DNA from: Rhynchopus euleeides
Taxonomy: Eukaryota > Euglenozoa > Diplonemea > Diplonemida > Diplonemidae
Length of the DNA: 64,000 nt
Assembly (NCBI GenBank): GCA_963210315.1
Contig: OY723249.1
Location: 551,569 to 615,568, forward strand
Reading direction: 5' to 3'
Program-made: the position numbers and the translations under genes
Shown: positions 20,180 to 32,707 of the stretch, one piece after another
How positions within the stretch are numbered: the first letter of the stretch is position 1
Layout: each line of letters opens with the position of its first letter
The notes under the pieces: model-generated
The model's database searches: none
What the model saw: only the letters and a program-made list of their open reading frames with translations
Told to the model about the DNA's origin: nothing

Positions 20180-22468
20180 TCACAGCTCCAGGGGCATCAG
20201 AGTCGGGGCGTTCTTCCCAAGCTTTGCGACCTGTGGGGTGTGTGTGTTACAGTGGAGAACCCGCCGGGGTTCGCAGTGTGACCTACTGAACAACAAAGAG
20301 TAACATGTGTGTGCTTGCAGGGCAGTGAGGTATCAGGCTCGTTTCTCGTGCCGCTGCAGCTCCTCCGGGGACGCAGTGCACACACAGTTCGCCGATCCTA
20401 AGCTAGCATGTTAAGGGTAGCGAGGGGTGGCATGGCAGTTGGGTGCGTGGTGTTGGCTCTTGGTTGCCATGCCATGTAACGGGGTGGGGTGGTGGTGCTC
20501 TTCTCGACATACCAGCGCACGGGCCTTCGCCACAACGTTCTCCTTCGTGAGGCCGAAGTGCTCGTAGATCTTCTTGGCGGGTGCGGACGCACCGAAGCCG
20601 CTCAGGCCAAGGAAGTAGTGGCTGTAGCGCTCCCACCCGACGCTGTTGTAGGGCTCGATGCCCATCACCGGTGTGCCCGTGGGGAAGATGCTCTGCCTGT
20701 AGGCCAGGGGCTGCTCGTCGAAGAGGCGGGTGCAGACCATCGACACGACAGCGACATCCAGGTCAGCCAGCTCCTTGGCGGCCTCGAGGGCAAGCGACAC
20801 CTCAGTGCCCGACGACACCAGGATCACCTTCGCCTTCTTTGTGTCACCGAGCACGGAGTACGCACCCTTGCTGACACCCTCAAGCGAGGTGCTGGCCAGC
20901 ATCGGCACACCCTGGCGGCCGAGCGCAATGACGTGCTGGTAGTTGCGCTGCTCAATCGCCACTGCGTATGCACCCGATGTCTCCGTCTGGTCGCACGGGC
21001 GGAAGAAGTACAGGTTGGGGGTAGCACGGCACAGTGCGGGCACCTCCACAGGCTGGTGGGTGGGGCCGTCCTCACCGAGCCCGATGGAGTCGTGCGTGGC
21101 AACGTGGATCACACCCAGCTGGCTGAGCGCGCCCACACGCACGGCACCCCAGGCGTACGTCACAAAGTTGAAGAAGGTTGCGGTGAAGGGGATCAGCCCG
21201 CCGTATGCCGCAATCCCGTTGGCGATACCTGCCATCCCGTGCTCGCGCACGCCGAAGCGGATGTAGCGGCCCGACGCGTCCTCGGGCGTGATGTCGTGGT
21301 TGCCCTTGGTCTTGGTCAGGTTCGACCCCGTGAGGTCGGCGCTGCCACCGATGACATTCCCCATCAGGGGGATGATGGCGGACAGCGAGATCTCAGAGCA
21401 CTTGCGGGTGGCAACGCTCTCGCCCGGCTTCGACAGGGGGAGGCTGTCCTTCCAGCCTGCCGGCAGCTCGCCCTTGAGCTGTGCGGAGAGCTCCTTGTGC
21501 AGGTCGGGGTGCGCCTTGGCGTAGGACGCGAAGGTCTTCTGCCAGGCATCGCGCAGCGCCTTGCCCTTGGCAGCCCTGTCGTGGTACACCTTGTACACAT
21601 CGGCAGCCACAGCGTACTTCGCCTCAGGGTCCAGCCCCCCCTTGGACTTCAGCTGCTTGATGTCCTCATCACCCAGCGCGGCGCCGTGCACCTTTGCTGT
21701 GCCCTGGATCTTGGAGCCGTACCCGATCGTGGTCTTCAGCAGGATCATCGACGGCTTGGTCTTCTCGGCACGGCACTCGTCAAGAGCCTTCTCCATGGCA
21801 GCCAGGTCGGTGTTACCGTCCGTCACCTTCACCGTGTGCCACCCGATCGACTGGAACTTCGTCGCCACGTCCTCAGAGTACGACAGCGACGTGGGCCCGT
21901 CGATCGTGATCTCGTTGTCATCGTAGACAACAATCATCTTCCCCAGCTGCAGATGCCCTGCGAGGGATGCCGCCTCACAGGCCACACCCTCCTGCAGGCA
22001 GCCGTCACCGCAGAACACGTAGGTGTAGTGGTCGAAGAGGGTGTGCCCCGGGCGGTTGTACTTGGCGGCAAGGTGCTTCTCCGCCAGCGCAAGGCCCGCC
22101 GCCTGCGCGATCCCCTGCCCCAGGGGCCCGGTCGTGACCTCCACGCCCTTGTGGCGGGAGTCACGCTCGGGGTGGCCAGGGGTGAGTGCCCCCAGCTGGC
22201 GGAAGTTCTTCAGCTCCTCCATCGGCAGGTCGTACCCCGTCAGGTGCAGCATGGTGTACAGCAGCGCGCAGGCGTGCCCGTTGCTCAGGACGAAGCGGTC
22301 ACGGTTGATCCAGTCGGCATCCTTCGAGTCGAAGTTCAGGTACTTCCCGAAGAGCACGTGCGCGATGGGGGCCATCCCCATGGGTGCGCCAGGGTGCCCA
22401 GACTTGGCACCCTGCACCACATCCGCCGCAAGGCAGCGGATCGTCTGGATGCACTTCGAGTCAGACAT
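20180..22468 (-). CDS. transketolase
   Basis: Thiamine-diphosphate enzyme of the non-oxidative pentose phosphate pathway, moving two-carbon units between sugar phosphates. Exon 1 is 20513-22468 (652 codons from the ATG at 22468), with donor GTATGT. Exon 2 is 20180-20230 after CCCCACAG, adding 16 residues ending MPLEL, for 668 in all, the usual length. Visible marks are GHPGAPMGMAP near the N-terminus; TTGPLGQGIAQAAGLALAEK; the cofactor motif CGDGCLQEG with a downstream Asn (YDDNEITIDG); the substrate-binding HDSIGLGEDGPTHQPVE; and RFGVREHGMAGIANGIAA. The C-terminus is not an SKL-like peroxisomal signal, unlike some kinetoplastid transketolases. Without the second exon the frame would end in unrelated His/Pro-rich residues, which supports the intron. 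CGACAG lies 9 bases before the start codon. Confidence 0.95.
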
Positions 22469-24167
22469 CGTGATTGCCTGTCGAGTGAGCAGACCTGCAG
22501 ACCTGTGTGTAGTCTTGATTGCCCCACCCCCCACGACAACGGCACACGAAGAGCAGAGCAGCAGAGGGCCAGCTGGCAAGCAGGTGGGGGGCGGGCGGGG
22601 TGTGGCCCAGACTCCTCTCGCATATCTACGTTGCCCTCACAAAAGGCACCCGTCGCAGTCCACCGGCTGCCTCCGTTTTGTTCTGTTGGAAGTTTCCAAG
22701 GGTTTACGTTTAATAAAACGGCCTTCGCCTTCTTCCAAATAGCATCGAAAGAATGCCATTCGGCACCGCCCTTCGTAGGGAGGGTAAGACCTTCATTCTT
22801 GTGTCAAAGCTGCTGCGCCAAGGGGTGGGTGCCTCCATCACCAGAAGAATCTTCAGTGCGCTTTGGCGCATCTCTCTTCTATTTTTGTGGAACAAAACAG
22901 TCGAAGATTGCTGAAAAACGCGCCAAGAGCGAAGACCTTCAGTGTGACACCCTATTTGTGTAGAGCGGATCGCCTTTCCTGCACTTCAGGGTCTTCTGAG
23001 CAGTAAGCGCCCACCCCACCACACACCCGCGTAGGCAAGCTGCGTACTTTTATTTTGTAGGGCACACCGCACACCCTACCCATGGGTGGGTTGCGATGAA
23101 ACATTGCATGAAGCCCCGAGCAGTCAGAACCTACACCATAGCCCGATGTGCCCTCAATAAGACAGCACGGGTTGCGGCTTTGCCTTTTGAGGCTTCGCGG
23201 CTGGACCCAGAGGATGGGGCTCACACAAAAGCGGCGATGGTGGTTCAAAAGAGGGGGGGGGGGGGGCGGACACGGGGCATCGCACACACTATAACCCGAT
23301 CCTGTTTTTTTAGAAGTTCTCTATCTATTCATCAGGCTGGAAACCACGGGGCTTGTTTGGGTCTTGCAAGAAGATGGAAGATCAATCTGACGCGACCTCG
23401 CAAAGCACCGCCGCCAGCCCCTTGCAGCCACCCTCCCCACCCCCACGGCAGGATCGCCCTTGGCTAGGCTCTGTTGTGCTGCCCAGTGGGAGGAGAGACG
23501 TCGCCAGGTCTGAAAACACTATTCTGAAAACACTGTCACGTTTCAGGCATCGGGGAGCTTGCTTGCATTGCACGCATCCACAAGCGAATGCGTGCAGGGC
23601 ATGCCTACTAGATAGGCTACCGTTGGGCCTACGTTCATGGTTTTAAAGGTGGGGGGGATGCCTGTTGTGACCGCTGCCGTGGTGGTAGCGAGCGGCCCTG
23701 CCTGGGAGAAATTGCACAGAACGACAGAATGTAACCCTTCCCCCGGGGCCAGGAAGGGAGCAAGGTGGCCCCGCTGCGGGTGTTCCAACGTAACTAAAGG
23801 TCAGCACCACCAGGGGGGCCCGATTCCGGCAGTCCGGCAAGGGGGAGAGTTGTTGCCAAAAGCTCAAAAGCTCAAAAAAAAAGACTCCCAGAAAGCTCAA
23901 AAGTGAAACAGAACACGCTGAACCCGCCCCGCTCTTCCCCACCCTCAACACACAGACCAGCTCTTCGGCCCTTCCCAGCTAGACCCGCTCGCCCATCTCC
24001 ATGGTGTTGAGTCAAACGGCATCTTTCTTGGATCTGGTTGGAAGCACGACGCCTGCTCAGCTCACGATAGGCACCCTCCTGTTAACGCCACGTGTGAGGT
24101 GATGATACGGCATACAGAGCGGAGATCAGATGGCATTGAATGAATCGTGGGAAGGCATTATGGCGGC
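22469..24167. other. intergenic; no gene supported
   Basis: Mixed sequence with G and A tracts. Short frames on both strands show no domain. It should include the transketolase 5' region and the 3' end of the phosphatase-like gene, where a GTATGC at 24229-24234 could remove the Gly-rich tail of that protein. Confidence 0.4.
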
Positions 24168-27100
24168 TCAGACACACTCTCCCCCACCACCACCACCACC
24201 ACCCAACCCACCACCCCAGTCTAACCCAGCATACTTTGACGGATCACTGTGCTTGCTGGCAGACACCGCCTTTGTGGCTTCCCCATCTTTCGCCCGCTTC
24301 AGCCCTGTCATCAGAGATGTGCCCATAGGGGTCCGGATCGTCTTCCCCGAGAAGACACCCACCTTGAGGGCAGTGCGGTAGACGGAGCACTGGAAGTGCA
24401 GCATGCTGTACTCCGCGCTGTAGTGCTTGAGGCAGAGGTTGCCCGTCGCCCACGGCGAGTAGGGGAACTCCCCTGTGGGCTGCTGCGTGGCGGAGACAAT
24501 GGAGAAGGTCACCATCTGCCTCCGGAGGAAGTCCTCCGTCGGGGTCACCATGTGGACCGGGGGGACGTCCTCCGAGTTCGCCATGACGTAGGCATCCTCA
24601 CGCGACGACCAGTTCATCCGCACCATCACAGAGGAGCCCTCCATGTAAGGCGACATCACGGCGATGGTGAGATGCGTCCCGAGATGCGTCACAATCTCCT
24701 TGTGCGGCACCTTCAGGATCAGCTCCGTGAAGTAGTACTGCGTGGGCTTCGGGCGGTTCTGCATAAGCGAACCCAGGTAGGGCCGCTGCATCGCCAGCGC
24801 AGTGGCGAAGATAGTCGCGCCAGGGAAGGACGGAGTTGTTGTGTAGACAATCGGATGGCTGGTTGACGGCCTGGCTGTCTTGACAAACGCCCGCATCGAC
24901 GTCGATTGGAAGTTGCTCTGCTTCGTCGGGGTGGGCTCCGTGTATCCTGTCATGACACTCCCGCTGTTGATCTCCGCCTGAAGCTCGTCGTCGCTGTCCC
25001 CGGGGTGGCCGCGGTAGCCAAGCGCACCCAGCAGGATGACGTAGTCGAATCTCGAGGAGAACTCGACGCGGCAGTCGCCGATCTCAAGCTTGCGCATGAT
25101 GGTGGCCACCTTCTGGTTCTTCTTCATCAGCGGCATCGACGGGTTGATCCGTGCCGCCACCAGGGCCATGGTGCTCTCGCCGTAGCGCAGCGACAGCCCC
25201 ACCACCATCGTGTTGTTGTCGCGCAGTTCGATGGCCTCCATGTTCCCCACCTTGCTGATGTGCCGCCTCCGCGCCAGCGCCAGCACAACCGTGGAGCTCC
25301 CCCCCAGGTTGGTCGAGAGGAAGGGGTGGAGGTCTGTCTCGGCACAGTAGGCGCGGAAGTACTTCACAAGTTCCAGGGGGTTCTGGCTGAACAGCTCTGG
25401 GAGGTCCGTCAGGCAGATGAAGTGCAGGTCGTACTTCGAGGGGCGTGGCAGGAAGCCTGTGAGGAGGCTGCTGTTGGAGGCGGTGCCGGGGGGCGGGAGC
25501 GTCACGTTGGCGAGGGACAGCGTGCCGCACCACACGCTCAGCATCTCGACAGGGTCGCGCGTGAGGTGGAAGATGGCCTGCCCGTTGATGTTTTTGTGCT
25601 TCCGGCTCTTGCCCTTCACGTTGACCGCAACGCTGTGGTGTGACTTCGGGACAAGGTCCGGCATCCAGCAGATGTGTCTCCGCATGGCCCATGCCAGCTC
25701 GTAGAAGCGCTGCCGCATCTCGCTCGACCCGAACTCCAGGATGAAGGGGTGTGCTGCCTTGAAGAAGGACAGCTTCAGCTGCTTGTTGCAGTGGAACATC
25801 TTCTCAATCCGGAACAGGTAGTTCGCGGGGTACACCTGAGTGGCCCGGCCCCCCGACACGTTGCTGAAGGTCCGCTTGAAGAAGTCGATGACCCAGATGC
25901 GCTCCTTCGACAGCTTGTCCTTGATTTTCCCGTACTTCGGGTTGAGCTTTGTCACGCTGAATCCGGACAGCAGGCTACCGTGCCCGTCCACGCTGTTGAC
26001 GTCCACCCTGATCGGGTTGTTCGTCGACCCATAGGCATCGCCCGACTTTGCCTTCTTCGCGCTGTCCGTCGGCTTCCCGGGAGTGCGCTTGGCTGTCGTG
26101 GAGTCTGTCGGCGCGCCCTGCCCAGGCTCTGGCCCGTACCGCTCCACCAGGGCATGCATCATCTGGTTCTCCATGCCTTTGAAGTTCGACAGCAGCTGGT
26201 CGATGTGCTCGGGGGAACGCTTCTGCTTGTGGTGATCGAAGAAGCGCTGCAGACGCTGCCGCCAGTACCCGTCGTCACCCTTGGTGGTCCTGTGATGGGG
26301 TAGTGACAGTTTTAATTGCAGTGCACTGGAGAAATGATAGATACACACAACCGACTGCCTGACGGGACGAGCGGCACGCATATGGATGCGCCTGCTTTTT
26401 GCTTTTTTCTAGAAAGTACCGATGACCCACCCCAGTCGGTAGTCGATAGTCAGAATCAGGGAAGCAAAGGAAGTGTGGGCCATACGATGGACGCAGCGGG
26501 CTGCCCTTCAGCGGGTGGTCATCCCCAGGCATGCCGTCCTCATCTGGGATGTAGGCAGGGGGGCCACGCCCGGCCAGGATCGGCCCCCAGAACCAGTGCG
26601 AGTTCTTCAGCCCCTGCACGCCCAGCCGAGGGGGGTCGGACAGCAGCACGGGCTCAGATCCCTGTGTCGTGTGGATGGCGATGCAGGCAGCGAGAAGGGG
26701 ATAATTCAACGCGAAACAGTGGGGGGGGGCTTCACACCCACACGTGCGAATATTGTTGCGGCAGAAAGCAACACGCTTGCATATGATGCGAGCACCACTG
26801 CACACCACCGCACTGCACACACCCTCTGTAGGGCACAACCCACCCCGACACCATGAAATCATGACAGCATGCAGATGTCATACCATGTATTTCTTGCAGG
26901 CTGTGTCCATGATGAAGCGTGCCTTACCCGTCTCCTGCACCTTGTGCACAATCGTCTCCACCTGCGGCAGACGCGACTTGTTGTAGAAGCAGTAGAAGTT
27001 CGTCAGCCGCTTGACGTAGTCCTTCTCCCCGCTGGGCTTCTCGGGAACCTTCCCGCCATACTTCAGCGCCAGCTTCTCGATGCTCCTGTGGGGGTATGGG

Positions 27101-27364
27101 GAGATGGAAGATAAGGCCGTGTGGGGTCAGAACAAGCCTCACGACTCGAGACAGTCAGCATGGGTCGAAGGTCGTGCTATATGGCATGTCAGGCAGCGAT
27201 GGTGTGTCGCGGTGTCGGGGCATCGTCGAAAAGGTGGAGGGCATACGTTGGGTCTTTGAGAGCAGCAGCCATAAGCTTCTCGACAAACGCATCGCCGTGC
27301 GCGATCACCTGTTGTGCAAATGTCGGGGTGGGGTGGGGGCACTAACCAAACTGGGCGACATCAT
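24168..27364 (-). CDS. PH / inactive inositol 5-phosphatase-like / C2 protein
   Basis: Proposed exons are 27347-27364, 27247-27308, 26884-27085 and 24168-26279 (797 residues), with donors GTTAGT, GTATGC and GTATGA; the first exon and its 38-base intron are weakest. Residues ~40-170 contain two helical units (KDYVKRLTNFYCFYNKSRLP and YWRQRLQRFFDHHKQ, the second ending LVERYGPEP), a motif common in kinetoplastid proteins. A PH-like domain spans ~220-295. The centre follows the 5-phosphatase fold of SHIP-type enzymes: VWCGTLSLANV for the GTWNMGN box, HFICLTDLPEL for the GLQE box, and VILLGALGYR for the GDLNYR box. The catalytic Asn, Glu, Asp and Asn are thus replaced by Ser, Asp, Ala and Gly. 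The rest (~600-750) is C2-like. It is probably a phosphoinositide-binding or scaffold pseudo-enzyme. Confidence 0.65.
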
Positions 27365-27584
27365 TAATCCCCTCCATCCTCCGACGCCGAGGCGTATCAC
27401 ACTGACCAGAACGACAGCCAGAACAACATCACCACTACCGCACGTTCTGTTGCGATAGTAGCCAACTTCTCCGCTGAAGCATTGCATCCTCACATAATTT
27501 TATCATCTTTTGAATCATTCAAGACACACCATTCCTGTAGCCCCCACCCCCCCCACCCCCACACCCCTCTACACCCCCACTTGA
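27365..27584. other. short intergenic spacer
   Basis: About 220 bases between the phosphatase-like gene and the kinesin stop at 27585, both on the minus strand. It includes a C tract at 27541-27575. A frame with MEGINDVAQF overlaps the proposed first exon but does not join in phase. Confidence 0.4.
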
Positions 27585-30500
27585 TCAAGCGTTGGCACAT
27601 ACGTCTTCCGTGCAGTTGAAGAGGACGACATTCCACAGCTTCGTGCGGGTCGCATCGAACCCATCATCCTGCTGCCCGATCTTCACCCCTGCCGGCGCAG
27701 CCTCCGGCTCCTCCTTCGGCGCAACAGCCTCTGCCTGCGGGACACTGGCATTACCCGCCTCGATGTTATCCCCCAGCAGCTCGTCCAGCAGCGCGTCCTC
27801 CTCCTCATCCTTATCCGCGGTGTCTTTGTCGGTGTCCTTCTCCTGCCCGTCCATCAGGAGGCCCTCCTTCTCCACAGCCTCCGCCTTCTTCTTCTTCTTC
27901 TTTTTCTTCTTCTTCGCACTCTTCGTGTCCTTCTCAGCCTCGTCATCCTCATCGTCATCCAGAAGGTCGTCGAGAAGATCCTTTCCAGCGGTATCCTCAT
28001 CGGATGAAGCCAGAAGCTCATCCAGCGCATCAGACGTCGACGACTCATACCCTGAGGACGAGGCTTCGGAGGAGGGGAGCAGCTCGTCGAGGAGATCGTC
28101 TGTATCCTCATCCCCGGCACCACCGCTCTTCGCAGCGGGTGGTGTCGCGGCGCCTGCAGGGGCGGGCCCCTTGTGCTCATCCCCGCTGTCATCACCGAGG
28201 ATCTCATCGAGGAGCTCGTGCGCCTTCTCCTTCTCCTCCTTCCCTGCGGGAGGGGGGGCACCGGAAGCTCGGGACGCGCCCCCAGAGGGGCCAGCATCGT
28301 CATCCTCGTCGTCGTCAGAACCCCCGAGGATGTCATCCAGCACGTCCTCCTCCTCCGCGATGTTGTCGGGTGTCAGCACCGGCTGATCCTTCGCGTCGGC
28401 GCCCTTCCCATGCGGCGATGCCAGATCCGTGTGGGTCGGCTCGAAGCTGGAGGGTGGCGGGTTCCCACCGGGTGTCGACCCACGCCCCGCCTTCGTCGGG
28501 GAGTAGCACTGCAGGTCATCCTCGTCGCTCCCGGTGACAGCGGCGGGGGCGAGGCAGGCCTCCTCGATGGACGGCTCCACCTCGTCCTCCATCACCACCT
28601 TGTGGAAGCCGCTCTTCCCTTCGAGGCGGAGCATGAGGTTGCTCCATACCTCTGCGGTGTCAGCGCCCTCCGCGAGCTGGTCGTAAACCATCGCCATGTC
28701 TTTCACGTGGAGGTTGTGCATCAAGAGGCGCTCCTCATCAGTGATGGATGCGATGTGGAGCGTGTGGAGCAGCGCCTGCACCTTGTGGTCCAACCCAGCC
28801 TGGAGGTCACGTTTCCTGTCGTCGATGCGCTTCTGCTGCTCCAGCTGTGATGCCATGACAGCCATCTGCTGGCGGAGGAGGTGGATCTCAGCCTTCTCAT
28901 CGACACTGGTGTTGTTCCGGAGGCGGGTTTCGTACTCCAGCTCCTTCTCCTTCATCAGGCGGAGGACCGACTCCACCTGGGAGTCCTTCTCCTGCAGCTG
29001 CTTGTGGAGGTTGGAGAGCTCCTCCTTCTGTTTGGACTGCTCCAGCATCAGGCCCTCCACCTCTGCCTCGAGCTCTTCCTTCTTCTGGATGACGGAGTGG
29101 ATCTCCTCCCCGCGCTGCTGCGCGACGTCCTTTGCGTGCGACAGCTTCTCCTCCCATGACATCTGCAGCTGCTGCATCAGGGCGCGGTTTGCAGCCAGCT
29201 CCTCCTCGGAATCCTTCGACCCGGCCTGCGATTTGAGCTTGTCCTGCAGCTTCTGGATCTCGTCCCGGAGTGACACCACCAGCGCGTTGTTCTGATCCTC
29301 GTTGACAATTGCCTTGTTGACAATCTTCTTCGCCCGCTCAGCGTACCGGAGGGTCGACATGGTCTCCTCATAATTATCACTCGCAGGCGACACTGTCGCA
29401 ATCATGATGGTCTTGCTGTTCCCCCCGAGGTTATCCTTCAGGATGTACGTCAGGACAGAGTCGCGGTAGGGGATGTGCTTCTTCCTTGCGGTGGCGGATT
29501 CCATATCGGCCAGCGCGCTGATGACCTGCCCAAGCGTAGTGAGCGACTTGTTGATGTTCGCCCCCTCCTGCAGGCGCGTCCCCGTGGCCTGTGTCTTGCT
29601 GACACGCTCCGACCCTGCCAGGTCGACCAGGTTGAGCCGTGCCGTCTTGCTCGACAGGACCTCGTCGCAGTCCTCCATCAGGATCTCCTGTGTCACCAGC
29701 AGCTGGAACACCGCATGCGATCTGTGGTGTGGGTGGGTGGGGTGTGGCCTCTGTGTCGCTCATGAGGTATGCAGACACGGGAGGGTATCTAGGGGTGTTT
29801 CATGTTGGTGGTTGGAGCCTGCATCGTCACAGTGCCCCAGTGCCGTGCCATGATGACCTAGCCTGACCTGACCAAAACTGGCTGCTCCGTTGGGGGTTTT
29901 CCTGATCCCCCCTCCCCTGCAGGATGAGAAACCGGCGAGAGTTCGCCTGAAACTATTGCAGAAGAATGCCAGAATAGGAAGGGGGTGTGGTGGGCAGGGG
30001 TGTGATACCTTGAGGAGTGTGCGTTCATGTTGGTTGCGGCTGTGGTGCGCAGCTTGTTCCCGTCATCCATCACGTGGAACACCTCCTGGTGCGACCGCAC
30101 CTCCATCTGGGTCAGGTTCTCCACATACGGGCCAGTCTCGGGGTGCTCCCGCACCTTGAGAGAGACGCCGTCCAGCGAAGGGTTGAGCAGGCACTTCACA
30201 CGCTCGTTGTAGATCTCCATGTACGAGGCACGCACATGGAAGCGCACGAGGGATGACTTCTTCTTCTCAATGTCGCCGAATATTTTGTGTGTGATGCGCG
30301 GGATCAGCCCGATCTCGCTCTGCACGCTGGTGTTGCCGAACATCGTGTACGACTTCCCACTCCCCGTCTGCCCATACGTGAACACGCAGACGTTGAACCC
30401 CTCGAAGCAGCTCTCCACCACCTGCGACCCGACGCCTTTAAACACAGTCTGCTGCACGGCAACCTCCGAATTCGTCTTCTCCTTATTGGCACTCCAGAAC

Positions 30501-30661
30501 GTATGGTCGTAAGCAAACTTATGCGTGAATGCCCCATTGGTGTAAGGCACCCTGACGGTGATCTCCTTCCCGCGCGCCGACAGGATGCAATCGCAGTCAG
30601 GGTTCGAGAGCTCCTTCTCGTTGAGAGGGCGCACCCTCACGGCGACCTGCACGGAGGACAT
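27585..30661 (-). CDS. kinesin-3 family motor
   Basis: Plus-end microtubule motor, 929 residues. Exon 1 is 30009-30661 (ATG at 30661, right after GGGCAGG); donor GTATCA; exon 2 is 27585-29721 after ACCACAG. The junction restores switch I as [13 protein letters not shown], which proves the intron. Other motor marks are [13 protein letters not shown] (P-loop, ~residue 95), [10 protein letters not shown] (switch II, ~250) and [29 protein letters not shown] just after the motor and [14 protein letters not shown] are kinesin-3 style. A long coiled coil (~330-560) follows. I see no FHA or PH domain, which many kinesin-3 proteins have. The last ~270 residues are acidic, with about six LLDELL-like repeats and a Lys run ([10 protein letters not shown]). 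Cargo binding is probably through this tail. Confidence 0.92.
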
Positions 30662-31255
30662 CCTGCCCACACAGGGGGCACACACCCGCCCAGGCGCGCT
30701 GCCCTCTGCAGGACGAGGGCCACAGAGGCGCCTCCTGCCCTGCGGTGGTGGGGTGTGTTAGGGTTGTCGTGTCGTGTCGTGGTGCAGGGGGAAGCTGAAG
30801 GGACGTGGGGAGCCAGGAGAGGGAGCTGGTGCCAGAGCTGGAGGGGGGCACAACAGGGAGAGCCGTCTGGCCTGCGGCAACACTGTCTGGGTGGGGGGGG
30901 GAGAGGTGAGGGAGGGGGCGGGCGGGGAGTGGTGCCGAATTCCATTCCAAGCGGCCCCTTCTTTCTCCAGCAGGGTTTAAGCCAAAACAGTCTCCACCAC
31001 CCTGCACCCCTGAACGAGGGGGGGTGTTGAGGTGGGGCGGGGGTGGGGTCGGGGGGTATATAGTGGTCCATGAGGGAAAATGCATTTGTGTGAGTGTGAT
31101 TCTTTGAACCTAAAGAGACAGCTGTTTGAAACCTTGCGGGTGGGGTGTGGGAGGGGGGCAGATGGGGTGGGCTAGCACAACATGTCCCTTCGCAAAGTTG
31201 GAATTTTTGCTTTTTTTTTGTGTGTGGGGGTGGGGTGAAGTCTGTTGTTTTTTTT
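30662..31255. other. upstream region of kinesin; no gene seen
   Basis: G-rich on the plus strand, hence pyrimidine-rich on the kinesin strand, as expected before a splice acceptor. No convincing frame. Confidence 0.4.
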
Positions 31256-31435
31256 TTACGCACACGACTTTCGCGCGGAAAGTGTCATTCAGCTCTGCCA
31301 AACGTGCTCTACACACCACCCCCTTCATCAGGCAAGTGGGTTTGTAAGTGTGTGTGGAAGCGTCAACGCATCAAACGAAGTATCACCAGTAGAGAAAGAG
31401 CGGCAGAGTTGAAGTGACACTTTTCCTTCGCTCAG
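31256..31435 (+). repeat. diverged A-B terminal repeat of a YR retrotransposon
   Basis: Read on the plus strand this follows the reverse complement of repeats A then B of the 13.45-18.09 kb element. Shared words include GCGGAAAG, ACGTGCTCTA, CCCTTCATCAGG, TGTGTGGAAGCGTCAACGCA and later GAAGTGA. It is clearly diverged, so it is a remnant or a sister subfamily in the opposite orientation. No coding part is attached. Confidence 0.6.
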
Positions 31436-31748
31436 AAAAGTGCATATAAACGAGCCCTGCACCCCCAATGTAATAGGGGGATGTCGGGTCGCTCAGCACA
31501 GTTTTAACAGAGAGAAGATCACGAATGCCACCACTTTGAGGGGGGAGGGGGGGGGGAAATAGGACCCCCTTTGCCTGGAGGAAAGCTGGCAGGCGCTCCC
31601 AGGCAAACCCGCAACCACCCACCACCTGCCGGCTCCTGTGGCAATTCAACGCAACTGCAGAGACCGACGAGGATGGGGAAGCGAATCGGGGAATCGGGGG
31701 GGGAGGAGGGGGGGGGGGGGGGGGGGGCGTGGTGCGCCATGAATAGGC
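31436..31748. other. unassigned spacer
   Basis: Short sequence with long G tracts at 31540-31560 and 31700-31726; no gene. Confidence 0.35.
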
Positions 31749-31757
31749 CGAAAAGCT

Positions 31758-32610
31758 CAGGCCTGTCGCTAACTTTTCGATTTTGGAGATTTGGTGGGTT
31801 GACGCTCCTGTTTTGGGGGGGGATCAGGGGGGAAAACACTAGGGGTCAATTTTTCTCGCGCGCGCTCGTGTTGTTGCCAAATTTTCCCATCGGTGGACCA
31901 CTAGGTGGGCACGGTGTGAGGCGCTGGGTTCCTTCCGTGGTTCCTCTCCCGCTCGCGCCGTCGGGTGCCGGAGGAAACCAAAAAATGGCTTTCGGGACCA
32001 TGATTTCGACGCTGCCCCCTGATATGTCACGGCCGTCAAAGCGCAAGGACTTGGTTACTAGACGGGCACGCGAGATGGGGGGTCTGGGGGGCAGAGCCCC
32101 CCAGCCGCCGGAGGCCACGGTAGTGAGCATCTGTTCATTGTGGGCGTACAGATTCTGTGTGAGTTGGCTGCGTCCTCCTGAGGCTACTGGAGTGGGTGGA
32201 TTCCCTGACCCGGTGGGAATCGAATGACTTGAGTACGAGACATACGCCACAGGGGGGTCTGGGGGGCGGAGCCCCCCAGCCGCCGGAGGCCACGGTAGTG
32301 AGCATCTGTTCCTGCAAAACCATACTCTCTTCGACGTCGACCCAGTGAAAGTGGGTTGACGCTTGGTCGACGCTTGGTGAGCGTCGACCCAGTGTAACCG
32401 GGCCAACGCTAGGTTAGCGTCGACCCAGTGTAATAAATGGGTTGACGCTTGGTCCAGGCTTGAATGGCAACCCAGTTCCACTAGGTCGACGCTCCAAGCC
32501 TCGACCAAGCGTCAACCCAGTCCACTGGGTCGACGCTGGGTCGACGCTTTTTTATGGGGGGGGAAACCCAAAATCACTGGGTCGACGGTCGACGCTTAGC
32601 GATATGCCTG
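31758..32610. mobile_element. Mutator-like non-autonomous element, copy 1
   Basis: An 853-bp element with ends CAGGCCTGTCGCTAAC and, inverted at the right, GCTTAGCGATATGCCTG. The 9-base target duplication CGAAAAGCT is perfect at 31749-31757 and 32611-32619. Nine bases is typical of Mutator-like elements. The interior has a 57-base block with GCCGGAGGCCACGGTAGTG present twice and, in the right third, a cluster of GGTCGACGCT and AGCGTCGACC words in both orientations. It has no transposase. Confidence 0.85.
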
Positions 32611-32705
32611 CGAAAAGCTCACGCATTTCTGTGGGGGGGGGGGGGGGGGGGCAGGGGCTGGGGTAATTTTCTGGGGGGTCGTGGTCGGGGGGGGGGGGGG
32701 GGGGG
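32611..32705. other. G-tract spacer
   Basis: Nearly all G runs between two transposons. Confidence 0.4.
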
Positions 32706-32707
32706 TA

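Noticed and set aside
20489-22963. Plus-strand open frame of 824 codons
   Set aside because: It is the antisense shadow of transketolase, whose conserved motifs are all on the minus strand.
31846-32508. 220-codon minus-strand frame, repeated at 34811 and 46657
   Set aside because: It lies within the Mutator-like elements and differs between copies only by transposon changes; it has no transposase motif and looks like chance openness.
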